From positions 1,728,862-1,792,861 of the forward strand of contig JXTC01000002.1 of the NCBI GenBank assembly GCA_002914845.1: 64,000 bases of DNA. Reading direction: 5' to 3'. Position numbers and translations under genes: made by a program. Shown here piece by piece: positions 11,368-22,324 of this stretch; position 1 is the first letter of the stretch, and every line of letters begins with the position of its first letter. The DNA comes from Trema orientale. Lineage: Eukaryota; Streptophyta; Magnoliopsida; Rosales; Cannabaceae. The notes below the pieces were generated by a model. The model saw only the letters and a program-made list of their open reading frames with translations, was not told the origin of the DNA and made no database searches.

Positions 11368-13450
11368 TGTCACGACCCAAACTCTAGGTCAGTGACAGAA
11401 AAAAAATTTTACAAATAGAAATTCAAAAATTGTTTTTGAAAAATTTATAAAAATAATTTTTAAAGTAAAATTCTCACAGTTGTGATCACCATTAGACGTA
11501 AATTATTAATAAAATTTATTAAAACAAACCAATCATCATCATTAGCAGTCTCACAATCTAGCACAAAAATTATACAGACCGAGTCCATGAAACGAGCCCT
11601 TAAATGTTTAATACAAACCAAAACAAATAACAGAATTATTTTACATAGTTACCGATTCCCAATAAGGAAACTAGCTCCTCATTACTTTGCTCTCGAGTCT
11701 CCAAAATCATATCGAGCACTACCTGAAAGTGAAAAAGGTAAGGGGTGAGCATTTACATGCTCAGTAAGAATTCAATTACCTTTTGGATGGATGAAATTTA
11801 TCAAATCTGCATAGTTAGTACCTTTAAATCCATTTATGAATCAAATTTATAAATCATTGGTATCCAAAATAATCACATATTCAAAACTAAAACTACATCA
11901 TTGTACATATTATACATCAACAAGATATAAAACTGAGCTCTCATCCTCCCATTACGGCCCTGTAATACCTCTGTAACAGAGGTACCCAGCATCCTGACAC
12001 TACCCATAGACGTATCAGCAAAAACCTACACAGGGGCCTAGGTCTCTCACCTAGCGCTACGGCAACTCACCAACGATCTAAAATACCATGATGCTATAAT
12101 GGAACTCATGTGTGTGATCCTATGGTATGTACAACATGTAACCGTTCACAACAACCATGCATCCAATAATCAAATCATGCTTTAAAAATCTAACTTGGCA
12201 TTATTCTAGGATTTACTATATATGGGCAGTACACCGTTGTTTACCTCACAATCACACTATAAAAATATGTATAAAAATCCACACAGTCTAATCCCAGTAT
12301 AATCCATCGCAGTTCAATAATTTCTCAAGAATTATCGTAAAATCACGATTTTTCATTAATAAATTTTAACACAATTAAAATTTAAAATAGATATAAAATC
12401 TGGTAATCGATCCCCTACCTCGATATGGTAGTAATACCATGCTAATAACGCTCGTGGAATTCCCTATTTGTCACTCGGGTGTTCAAACAGCAATTTTTGG
12501 ATCCTAGTAAGTCCACTTGAAAAAGTGACTTTTCCAATAGAGCCTCAAATAGAGAAACGGAGGTCAGCATTGAATTCAGAGCACCAAAAAATACTAGTTT
12601 AAACATATACTTTGTCAAAAATGGGTCCTGGTGTGGGACTGGCCCGTGGCATGTAAAATAGTATAATTTACGAGCCACGAAATTCTAATTTTTTTTTTTT
12701 TACTTCGAAACATAGCGATATTTTATATCAAAATTCATCTCTCGACCTCACTGAGGCTAAATTCAAAGTCAGAACTCAGTTTCGAGGTCCCAAGCATTAG
12801 TTAAGCTCAAAAATCCAAAAATTACATAAATACCACTTTTTAGAAATATTTAGAAAAATATTCTCTTTTTCTAATTAAAAATTATCACGCTGTCGGATAC
12901 CTTTTTTACTTCTACTAACCGTAATTATTCATGGTTTTTAACCTTCTTTTACCACATAAATTTACCTCAAGTAAAATAAGTATCTAACCAAAATAATTAC
13001 GTAAATATCATTTTTTACAAACGTGGTAAAAACGATAAAAATGGTAAAAATTTTATTAGAGGCAAGTTAAGCCATGAAACTACTTGGAGATGCTCGGGGA
13101 CGGCGAGAGGAGACTACACGTGCCGGCGGTGAGCACAGCCGACGTCGTACGGCACGCCAGTGGCCAAAAAATCGAGTTTCAGGCAGAAATTTCGGCGAGT
13201 CCCTGCGACGGCGTCCGGCGGCGAATGGCTGCGACGGCGTCCGGCAGCGAATGGCTTCGTCGGCGGCTCTTTCATGCGGGCTAGCACATGGGTGGTGAAG
13301 GGCAGCGATGGCGTGGCGGCGGAGCTGAGCAGAAACCCGCCTTTTCTCTCTCTACACAACATTTCTGTTAATTGTTGTTTGGTTTTTGGTTGTAACTTTG
13401 TCAAAAATTATTGAATAATCTGATTTTTAGGTTTTTACCATACACCTTTT
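11368..13450 (+). mobile_element. LTR-like non-coding repeat element (TGTCACGACCC family), right end uncertain
   Basis: The block opens with TGTCACGACCCAAACTC, the kind of start seen in many plant LTRs, and lacks any long reading frame. At 11744-11769 it carries GGGTGAGC..GCTCAGTAAG, a hairpin motif shared with the element at 38684-40900, and both elements have similar layouts: TGTCA[CT]G start, hairpin near 360-380 bp, then AT-rich body. Near 13075-13330 the sequence becomes strikingly GC-rich, with two near-identical copies of a 26-bp unit (GCGACGGCGTCCGG..) at 13205-13256. The right boundary was not found; 13450 is a rough estimate where the GC-rich part and a CTCTCTCT tract give way to ordinary AT-rich DNA. 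Confidence 0.45.
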
Positions 13451-13915
13451 GGCCCATAGATTATTCGAAAAATGCTTTTAGCTTGTTAAAAAGTTAAATC
13501 AAACTAGCCATTTAATTGCTATTCTCATGATATTAGTTCTTTGCTAATTTTTTACGTGTGTTTAATTGCTTTTTTTTCTTACATGCTTATATACACTAGT
13601 TTGTTTATGTGATTTCTTTTTTGAATATATATATATATATTTTTTTTTTTTTTGAGTGGAAGTACATTCCTTTACGTGGTTTGCTGTTGCGTGGGGGGTG
13701 GATTTTTAGTTTGTGATTTATTTTTTACAGGGTATCGATATCAACCATAAACCCTAAACTTAAATTTAAAAAAAAAAATGAAAGCAAAAGATGATATTAG
13801 AAAATGACAAAATTAGATTTTCACGTGTATAATATATATACTTCTTCTTTTTTTTTCCTAATTAGTATTTGCTTTTAATTCCTTGTAGTCCTCGGAATTA
13901 AAGCAAATTGAAAGC
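13451..13915. other. AT-rich intergenic sequence
   Basis: T- and AT-runs, including a TA tract near 13630. Just before the coding stretch at 13916, TTCCTTGTAG at 13881-13890 could be a splice acceptor, which would make 13916 an internal exon start, but no upstream exon was recognised. Confidence 0.3.
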
Positions 13916-14749
13916 ATGCAGCTACAACAAAAAACAACCAAGAACTTGCCTACTTTGCGAGTGAAGAAGACTCCAGATTTTAAGCGAACCATCAAAATCC
14001 TTAAAGGGCTTGAGATGTTACGGAAGTGTAAAGACGATCTTCCGCCAGGAATGAAACTCGAACCATTCGAGATTGTTTGTTTTGGACTTCCATTAAAACG
14101 GTTAGGCTTATATCTTAAGCCTGATTATGCTTTGGAGTATGATGATGATAAGGAAGAGGAAGAATGGTCGCAAATTGATGATTATGCTTCGAGAGAGGAA
14201 GATTTATGCCTTGTGATGATCAGAAGGCGAAGATGCAACAAAAGACTACCTATATCAAGCCTACTATGCAAGTGAAGAAGCCTCCTCATTTGAAGCAAAA
14301 CATCAAAAGCCTTAAAGGGCTTGAGACATTACAGAAGTGTAAAGACAATCTTCCTGCAAGTTTGAGATTCAAGCCCTTCGAGATAGTATGTCCTGGACTT
14401 CCACTAAAGCAGCTATAGGCTTACATCTCAAACCTCAATATGTTTTGGACTATGATGATGATGGCGAAGAAGAAAAATTGTTGCAAGCTTGTGATGATCA
14501 AAAGACGAAGAAGCAACTCGAAAATGATCGTTTTAAGTTGATCAAGAAGCAACGGGAAAGTACTCGAATGGATCTTTGAAAGTGGAAGAGTTTGCTATAA
14601 ACAAGAGTTGCAGAATTCGTGACCTGGAGTGGATGTATGGGAGATACTTGTGTTGGGATCTAAATTCGAGAGTATCAAGCATAACAAAGCTTGGACTGCC
14701 ATTGAAGAAATTAGGTCTGTTTCTCAAGTCCGAAGCTTATTATAAATGA
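13916..14749 (+). pseudogene. Unrecognised coding stretch with three internal repeats, frameshifted
   Basis: Three tandem, diverging units of roughly 230-310 bp (about 13916-14225, 14226-14515 and 14516-14749) encode the same motif. Units 1 and 2 read LKGLE.L.KCKD.LP followed by FEIVC.GLPLK, then LGL.LKP.Y.L.YDDD and an acidic run; unit 3 keeps only GLPLKKLGLFLKSE. The frame shifts between units 1 and 2 (near 14200) and again at 14412-14418, where unit 2 has two extra bases relative to unit 1 and meets TAG; a TGA at 14577-14579 and a TAA at about 14747 follow. The protein family was not recognised. Similar sequence in repeated units argues for real coding ancestry. It is either a pseudogene or a gene whose short introns hide the shifts. 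Confidence 0.5.
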
Positions 14750-15036
14750 AGAAGAAGATCCTTGGTGGCTTAGTTGAAAACGGAAAAACAAGTGGGAGCT
14801 GCCCCTATTGTTTTATTCTAATGAAGGTCGGGTTGAGAATTGGCAAATGATAGTTTAGATGTGCTCTCAATGGTTTTATTCGAGTAAACGCTAACCTAGT
14901 TTAGATGTACTCTCAAACTGCTGTGCCTTATATTCTCAACCATTATTTTGGTAAAAGAAAAATATAAATTATTTATAATAATATAATTTATGATAATACA
15001 TATATTATTGTTTTTTTTTAATACTGTGTATGTGAT
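14750..15036. other. Intergenic sequence left of the copia element
   Basis: Sequence following the degenerate repeat gene, ending in an AT-rich stretch. Nothing else was recognised. Confidence 0.3.
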
Positions 15037-15041
15037 ATAAA

Positions 15042-15551
15042 TGTTGGGAATCTGACCGACCCAGATTCACCGCTCTCAGGATCTCACTTCAACGAATATC
15101 AAAATAACAGAGAAATAAAACAGGGAATAAAAACAATCACCACAACACAAGAATTTAAGTGGAAAACTCCCAAAACAGGAGAAAAACCACTGCCCTCAGA
15201 AAAGAATTCCACTATATATCTACAATCATATAGATTTCCCTCTTTTCTACCCAGTGACCCCAATACACCCAGCACTCTCATAAATATTCTCTCACTCACA
15301 CCTTTCACCACCACTCTTTGAACACTCTTCTTACACAAAGAAAACACTCTCCTTGAAAAAGAAAACACAAAGAGAAAAGAAAAGAATTTAATCAGAAGAA
15401 AGAAATATTTGAAATACTTCTGATTTGGGGTGATTAGTAACCAAGGAGATAACCTCCTTATATAGGGCTCAAGCCTCCATTCCTCTCCATCTTCTACCGA
15501 TGCGGGACTTTGGCTTCTTTCATATTTTTAATATTTAGCCAAATTCTAACA
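15042..15551 (-). repeat. 3' LTR of the deleted copia element
   Basis: The plus strand runs TGTTGGGAATCTGACC to AATTCTAACA. It differs from the partner LTR by scattered substitutions and small indels, for example near 15210-15225. Confidence 0.95.
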
Positions 15552-15906
15552 ATCTCTACCTTGGCTAAATAATAAAAATATTCATAGCTTCCGCTACAAA
15601 TACCATCTTCACTGACAGTCATATTCCACCATATGAGTACACACTTAGAATTAATAAATTCTAAGAATTTCACCTCGGCTCATGTCGAAAAAACTTTGCT
15701 GAAAAATTATGATGCAGCTCCCATCGTTTGGCTTTTCCTGGAAGCTCATCAGCCATCGACATCATCCACCACACACCCTGCATCAATGCCAAACCAATGC
15801 ACGTGTGCTAACTTGTGAATCCTGAACCCGCCGCTAATAGTGACACATCCTTTTTTATGGCATCTTTAGAGATCAGCGGCATGCCATGAGGATGTACATA
15901 TCTTAA

Positions 15907-16731
15907 TCAAAGAATAAGATCATCGTCTCCACCGTAGGAGACATTAGCAGCATCATCAGACTTGGAGCTTTTAGCCGAACTCACTCCACCTTTTTGACAA
16001 TTTCTTTTAAGGTGCCCAAATTGTCCACACCCCCAGCAAATTACATTCTTTTTTCCGGAGTTCTTCTTCCTAGTGTCAACTGCGAATGCTGAACCCTCAG
16101 ATGGAACATTACTTCTACCACCCATCAGCCTTCTTTCTTCAGACAAAAGTTTACTAGTGACCTCAGAAAAAACTACAGTCTCCTTCCCATATACCAAAAT
16201 AGGTTTCATATGCTCATAGGAAGGTGGAAGAGACCAGATGAATCATAATGCCTTATCTTCATCTTCAATCTTAATTCCAATAACCTCCAGTTCAGAAACG
16301 ATACTATTCAAGATACTTAGATAATCAGAAATTTTCGTACCTTCATTCATACGGAGTGTATGAAACTATTCCTTCAAGTAAACTCGATTTGAGATACCTT
16401 TTACTTGATACAACTCTCCAAGCTTTCTCCAGAGATCCTTGGCCGTCGTTATTCCAAGCATATTAGCAAGAACATTCTTCGCCAAACACATGCGTATCGC
16501 ACTTGCAGCTCTCTCATCTAGATCTTTCTAGTCTTCATCGCTCATACTGGATTTCTCAGAATCTCTGCCCTTTAAAGCCTCTCTACCCTTCAAAGCCTTG
16601 TGCAATCCCGATTGAATCAACAAATCCTTAACTTGTATTTGCCACAAGCCAAAATTGATATTCCCATCAAATTTCTCCATATCAACTCTAACCGGAGTTG
16701 AAAACTTGATTCCTGACATCTCGCTCTGCAC
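15907..16731 (-). pseudogene. Broken copia gag (UBN2-type) with zinc knuckle
   Basis: The start at 16731 follows the 5' LTR and primer site. The N-terminal part has VDMEKFDGNINFGLWQ.. typical of copia Gag, with a local duplication ALKGREALKGRD. The C-terminal part has a CCHC zinc knuckle (CWGCGQFGHLKRNC) at about 16010-16050. The frame between is open except for three in-frame stops, near 16528, 16370 and 16240. Each can be read as a C-to-T change (CAG to TAG, CGA to TGA), consistent with deamination of methylated cytosine. Gag normally packages the element RNA; this copy cannot make a full protein. Confidence 0.85.
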
Positions 16732-16815
16732 TCTAGCTTAAAAAAGACTAAGAAAGATTTCTTAGACTATACCAAGCTCCAGTGCACTGAAGAACCTGCT
16801 TGCTCTGATACCACT

Positions 16816-17332
16816 TGTTGGGAATCTGACCGACCCAGATTCACCGCTCCCAAGATCTCACTTCAACGAATATCAAAATAACAGAGAAATAAAACAGGAA
16901 ATAAAAATAATCACCACAACACAAGAATTTAAGTGGAAAACTCCCAAAACAGGAGAAAAACCACTGCCCTCAGAAAAAAATTCCACTATATGAAAAATTT
17001 CTACAATCACATAGATTTCCCTCTTTTCTACCCAATGACCCCAATACACCCAGCACTCTCACAAATATTCTCTCACTCACACCTTTCACCACCACTCTTT
17101 GAACACTCCTCTTACACAAAGAAAACACTCTCATTGAAAAAGAAAACACAAAGAGAAAAGAAAGGAATTTAATCAGAAGAAAGAAATATTTGAAATGCTT
17201 CTGATTTGGGGTGATTAGTAACCAAGGAGATAACCTCCTTATATAGGGCTCAAGCCTCCATTCCTCTCCATCTTCTACCGATGTGGGACTTTGGCTTCTT
17301 TCATATTTTTAATATTTAGTCAAATTCTAACA
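16816..17332 (-). repeat. 5' LTR of the deleted copia element
   Basis: Partner of 15042-15551, about 7 bp longer through a small insertion near 16990-17000. The primer-binding site lies immediately to its left on the plus strand. Confidence 0.95.
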
Positions 17333-17337
17333 ATAAA

Positions 17338-19386
17338 TGCTAAAGAAATACGCATATACATATATTCATTTCTTTTCATCGAACATTTGAGTGGTTATTG
17401 GATAAGTAAGTACTTACTGTGTACAAGGAATTTATACTTTCCATTGCCTCTTATTAATAAGTTAATTTCTCTTGCTAAATTTTGTTCGTATCAATTAGCT
17501 TCGATCATAATACTAAAAAGCTTCATATACATCTAAAAAATTCTAATAGTTCCAATTTTTATTGACTTGCAACTCCTCAAACATGAAAATACCTGATCAT
17601 TCTTTCATTCTAACTGAAATATATATGAACCAGTTCCTTTGATACCTATCATTATAAAAATTATTCAAAATTGTGACAAAATCAACAATTAGCTAAGCAA
17701 ATTAAATACTATGGCCGCATGATTTAATCATTCGCAAGTATAAGAAACCTACTACTAAAGAGACGCCAACAACTATTGTTTCAACAACCCCATGCTATTG
17801 GCCTAGAAGCATGTTACTTTGTCAAGCCTACAAGCATGTTATTGGCATATCTCTTGGTTGGTTTTTGAGACAATTTAAGTCTACTAGTCTACTAAATAAT
17901 TAGTAATTCATAAGCTCCAACAACTTTTTCCCCTCACATTTGGGATGATATTTTACAGCCCCATTCAATTTACTTTCTTTTTTTCTTTCCCTTCTACTAA
18001 ACAACACATTTGCTCATTTTTTTCTCCAAAATAATTTTTCTTTCTTACCCTTTACGGAAGTTCGCTAATTACTCCATTTTTTCAGATTTTTTTTTAAATA
18101 TTAAGAGGAAAAAAGTTTTATGTGGGCTCCAATTACCAGTTGGAGGCGAGGGGGCTCGAGTCCCCACTAGCCAATAGAAAGAAAAAAAAAAGGACTTTTT
18201 TACTTAAAATAATTTAGTATTTTATATTTAAAAAACCTTGTAATTAACTTACTAAACCCCCCACTAAAAATATTATTTGCCTCATAAAATATAACTAACA
18301 TATACATATTATTTTAATTTTTTTTCAAAAATAATTTTATTTTTTTTTCTTTTTTTTTTTAAATAAGTTAAGTTGATAATATAATTTTTTTTTTAAAAAA
18401 AAATAGTCAAGCTAAATCTAAAAAACTAGATATGGTCCAAAATCAAAAAAGCCAACCTTTTTAGTCTTTTTTAGGGCCACCTTTTGAAATAAATTTTTTA
18501 GGACAAAAAATCGGGTCCCACAGAGAGTAAAATTCCCTACATACTCCTCTTTCCCCTCAAACCTATACGCCACATCTTCTGCCCAACAACGTACTCAGAC
18601 TATATTATAAATTATAAAATAGAGAGGAAAGACAAAATAAAAGAGAACTCCCAAAACCCACCCAAAATTCTCAGCCACCTACGACAAAATCCAGCTAACT
18701 CCCTCAAACCTTTCTTAAAATATTGTAAATCATATTTTAGATGTCTCAAGCACCCTAGAAACATCTATATTCCTAGTATTTGAGTTAAAAGAGAGAAAAC
18801 CCATTCGTTGGGAAGTCACAGTGGGATGAGATCAAAAGCTTCAAAGTAGCCTATGAATTCGTCTCGTTCGAAGTCGTCGTTGTCGTCAAAATTCAGTCTC
18901 TGATGGGTTCGTCAAAGAATGGTGAAAAGCTATGATTTTTGTTTCTTTGTATTGTTTTATTTTTATTGAGGATCCAAAAAAAAGTTTTTCTTTTTGCATG
19001 GTGATCTTGGGTATGAAAAGCTTCATTTTTGAAACTTAGTTTTGTTTTGATTTTTGTGAGGCTATAGCTTGTTTGGTTAGGGCTGATTTTTGTTTCTTTC
19101 CTAATTTTTTTATTTTTTTTTTCTCTGGTCAGGATAAGGATTATTTGGTTAGGGTTAAGTTTTGTATTTTGAGGATTATTGACGAATACAGGGGAGACAA
19201 GTGATGGTGGAGGTGTTTTGGTCATTATTTTTTGATTGAATAACTTTTTGTGTGTTTTTTTTTTTGGTACATATTTTTTTGGTTATAGTTTATTTATGTG
19301 TTTTACTAGCTGATTTTGAGTTCATTGTTTTAGTCAATTTTATGTTCATCATTTTGCAAAAGTTCTGTTTTATTTTTGTGTTCTTA
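17338..19386. other. Intergenic, no gene recognised
   Basis: Mostly AT-rich with long T and A runs. At 18126-18195, GGGGGCTCGAGTCCCC sits before an A-rich tail and resembles a Pol III B box with SINE tail, but no A box or target duplication was seen. The stretch 18530-18900 is less AT-rich and leader-like (GGGTCCCACAGAG.., CGTCGTTGTCGTC) but leads into no identifiable coding exon. The part from about 18900 may belong to the element carrying the Ulp1 exon. Confidence 0.35.
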
Positions 19387-21115
19387 AATATGAAGTCAAG
19401 AATATATTGTCTCAGGTCAAGACGCTCTTGACCTGGGTCAAGAAGCTCTTGACCAAAGACAAGATTTTCTTCAACAATATCAAGAAAATCATGACCTCGT
19501 ATTGACATATAGTCAAGACTTTGTCCACCACAAGTCAAGACTGTCTTGATCTTAGAGTAACCAATCAGTAAATGATTACATTAAATTGAGTTTTTTAAAT
19601 TTAGGGTCAAGTGGTCTTTGACATAGGGTCAGGAAGTTCTTGACTCAGTATTGCTTTATTTAACTTGATATTTTGCTATTTTTTAGTGGAGACTGTGATA
19701 TATTTGTCATCAAGTATGCCGAGTTTCTATCGTCCGACGAGCCAGTTACTAATATCAATGCCCAAAAGATGGAATACTTCTATCATAAGCTTGCCTGCGA
19801 GTTGCATTATCATAGATTGTAGAAATACAAGGACTATGCTAAAACTGACAGATAAGAATAAGCCAATTTAGGGAAGTAAAGACAATATTTTATTTTAGTT
19901 ATAGTTTAGATAATAATTATTATTTTTTTCACTTGTGGTTTCTATGATTGTTGAATAATATGTAATTTTTACTTATATTTATTAGTATTGGTATAACTAC
20001 CATTTTGCCAAAACTTATCTATTCAGTAGATGTTTCAGTGAAATTCATCTCATTTGATAAAGACCTTATTTATTACTTCAAGTCAGGAACAATTTGCCCT
20101 ACAGTAAGGACTATAGTCAGGAACAATTTATCCCACAGTAAGGACTATCTTGATCCTTGGTCAAGAATAACTTGACTCTAGGTCAAAAATAACTTGACTC
20201 CAGGTCAAAAAACAACTTTACCACTGGTCAAGGTGCCAAATACTACTTCAGTCTAGATCAGGTAAAACTTGACCCAAGGTTAAGTAAAATTTTGACCTAG
20301 GTGACAAATAGACTGACCCCACCCCAGGTCAAGAACTTCTTGAACATAGCTTTAGATATTTGATAGACTCTGGAGAAATACAAGCACATAAAATTGTACT
20401 CAATTTTTAGATTAAAAAACATTATGACCCCATGTCAAGAAGGGTCAATAACTTTTTGACCTATGTAGAGGAAAAGAAAATCTCTATAATACTTCATACA
20501 ATCTTCTTCAAACCTCAAGCAAGAGTTTCTTGACCCCAAGACAGAAACTTTTTGACCCAAAGTCAAGAAAAACTTGACCTCATATCCAGAAAATAATGCA
20601 AAAACCCTTATCCTAAGACAGAATAATGTCTTCCATAATACATAAGTTCATACATTTAAAACGAAGGAGAAATGATTTCGATTGAACATATGATGAGCTA
20701 GTTGGAACCAGAACGCCTATGCTTTCATAATTAGTATAAATGTTATTTTCATCCCAACGACCATTATATTTCACAAATACAATAATACTTGTTATTCACT
20801 GAAATAAGTAAATTAAAAAAATTAATTAGTCAGAATTATAATTATACGATAATAACGAGGTACTGGTCAATATAATTTGAACACAGGTCAAAATTAAATT
20901 GAACCCCAAGGTAAGTATCATAATGACCTTAGGTCAATATTATATTGACCTACCTACTGATCAATATATTTTTGACTTCAAGACCAATATAATATTGACA
21001 TAAAGATGTCAATATAATATTAATATAATATTGACTACAGGTCAAACGGATGTTGGTCCAAGATCAGGTTAATCTTGACTATACGTCAAGATCATTTTGA
21101 TCTACAACGTGATAA
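19387..21115. repeat. Dispersed palindromic repeat field, GGTCAA-N(8-12)-TTGACC
   Basis: At least 25 imperfect copies of a roughly 22-bp dyad, GGTCAA and TTGACC arms around a variable 8-12-bp centre, are packed into two clusters, 19415-19645 and about 20080-21095. Clear copies include 19434-19454 (GGGTCAAGAAGCTCTTGACC), 20320-20345, 20444-20462, 20561-20580 and 20930-20951. Centres change from GC-containing in the left cluster to ATAT-rich at the right end, so copies have diverged while keeping arms. The spacing is irregular, unlike a simple satellite. The field surrounds a Ulp1-protease exon relic, so subterminal repeats of a DNA transposon are the best guess. The TTGAC core equals the WRKY W-box, which may be coincidence. 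Confidence 0.75.
19687..19822 (+). pseudogene. Exon relic of a Ulp1-type (C48) cysteine protease
   Basis: After a T-rich acceptor TTTTTTAG the frame starting T|GGA reads GDCDIFVIKYAEFLSSDEPV and continues to AQKMEYFYHKLACELHYHRL before a TAG at 19820-19822. This matches the end of the C48 catalytic domain, where the nucleophile Cys sits in a DCG[VI]F[VT].KYAEF context; here the Cys is kept and the following Gly is Asp. No upstream exons with the catalytic His and Asp were found, so this is a fragment. Plant Mutator-like and CACTA transposons often carry such Ulp1-like genes, which fits the surrounding palindrome field. A frame shifted by one base gives a 68-residue ORF that is probably not real. 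Confidence 0.7.
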
Positions 21116-21907
21116 CGAGATTTATAAGATATTAAGAAGATAATGAATATATTAAAACATAGAATTTTTTCCACAATAATGTCCAGATCAGTATTATAGA
21201 CCATCTTCAAATATTACTCACTCACTATCAACCATAAAAAACTATTCTTGAACACAGCTTCATTACTTATATTAAAAATCCGAAAAACTCCCCAAAATAA
21301 TCCAAACTTATTTCCACTTAAGTTTTTTTTTATAAAAATAGTTGTTAAGAAACAGAGAAACTAGAGTTGGAGAGAGAGAGAGAGAGAGAGAAACCATCAA
21401 AAAGAAGAGAGAGATAATGAGAATAGATGAAAGAGAGGAAACAAGGGACATAAAAAAGAAAAGTCGCAGAAAGATAAAGAGATTAATTAGAAAAGAGAGG
21501 AAATAGTGCTTTATGTTCCTCATAGGATGGAAACCCAAGATTTGGTTTTGGAGAGAGAACTGAAAAAGAAGAAATGAGAGAAAGAGAGAGAAAATGAAAA
21601 TAGAAGAAAAAAAAGGAAAAAATGTACCAAAATGAAATGACATTAAGTTGTCAGCAATAATTTCTCTCTATCGGATCATAAGTTTGAGTCCCAAAATTAT
21701 CACCTCTCTCTATCGAATCATAGGTTTTAGTCCCAAAATTATCGCTATTTCAACATAGTCCTAAAAAATACTAAAAAAGTTATACTAATCCAATCCATAT
21801 CCTTTTCTGGTCCATTACTCGAAACAAAAGTTAGCAATGTTTCTTATTCGAAAAGGAGGTGAGCCCACAAAATGACTCTTTTGTGCATTTACCTCCTTTG
21901 GGCTTAA
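21116..21907. other. Intergenic with GA tract and a short direct repeat
   Basis: A GA microsatellite lies at about 21368-21391 within a purine-rich stretch to about 21610, which creates a spurious minus-strand Phe/Leu/Ser ORF. At about 21660-21745 a segment of about 42 bp (TCTCTCTATCGGATCATA.. to CCCAAAATTATC) is repeated twice in tandem with few changes. Confidence 0.45.
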
Positions 21908-22321
21908 GTCTATGTTTGGTAGGAAGGAAAAGGGAGAGGAAAAAAAAGTTTTGATGGAAAAGTAAAAAGAAATAAAAATTTGGATTGTTTGGTAGAAAGA
22001 AAAAGGGAACGGAAGAGAAATAGGGAGGGAAAAAAGTGGTGGGACCCACTCAAATATTTTTCTCCCAAAAATAGAGAGAAAATGGAGAGGAAACGTTTTT
22101 CTCATGTTTTATAGTGAATTTACCAAATTAATTTTGTACACTACTTTTAAAATTTTAATAAAAAGAGCAAAACAGTCATTTTAAAATATATTAGTTTTCT
22201 TTCCTTCCTACGTACCAAATAACAATGGGAGAAAGATAATTTTCTTTCCATCCTACACATTTTCTTTCCCTCTTAATTTTTCTTTCCCTCCTACTTTCTT
22301 TTCTCTTTACCAAAGATAACC
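21908..22321. mobile_element. Tourist-like MITE, copy 2
   Basis: Ends GTCTATGTTTGGTAGG and, on the other strand, GGTTATCTTTGGTA form an imperfect inverted repeat. Both flanks carry TAA (21905-21907 and 22322-22324), the PIF/Harbinger target duplication. At 414 bp it equals the copy at 43-758 minus that copy's nested insertion, in the opposite orientation. No coding capacity. Confidence 0.85.
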
Positions 22322-22324
22322 TAA

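Larger units (their letters stand above)
15042..17332 (-). mobile_element. Internally deleted copia-type LTR retrotransposon
   Basis: Two near-identical LTRs (15042-15551 and 16816-17332) lie in direct orientation, each with TG..CA ends. Both outer flanks carry the 5-bp duplication ATAAA (15037-15041 and 17333-17337). Read on the minus strand, the 5' LTR is 16816-17332. Two bases inside it is a primer-binding site TGGTATCAGAGC (16802-16813 reversed), the usual copia site complementary to initiator tRNA-Met. Only a broken gag is recognised between the LTRs; protease, integrase, reverse transcriptase and RNase H were not found. The element is too short (2.3 kb) to be autonomous. The high LTR similarity suggests a fairly young insertion. 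Confidence 0.95.

Noticed and set aside
13074-13414. Overlapping open frames in several frames and both strands in the GC-rich block
   Set aside because: Arg/Ala/Gly-rich products of a repeated GC-rich sequence, with no conserved motif and competing frames; best explained by composition.
19387-21115. CRISPR-like array
   Set aside because: Units are palindromic, irregularly spaced and diverged, spacers are not uniform, and the DNA is a plant nuclear genome.
21308-22105. Phe/Ser/Leu-rich minus-strand frames
   Set aside because: They come from GA-rich DNA and from the Tourist MITE; no family resemblance.
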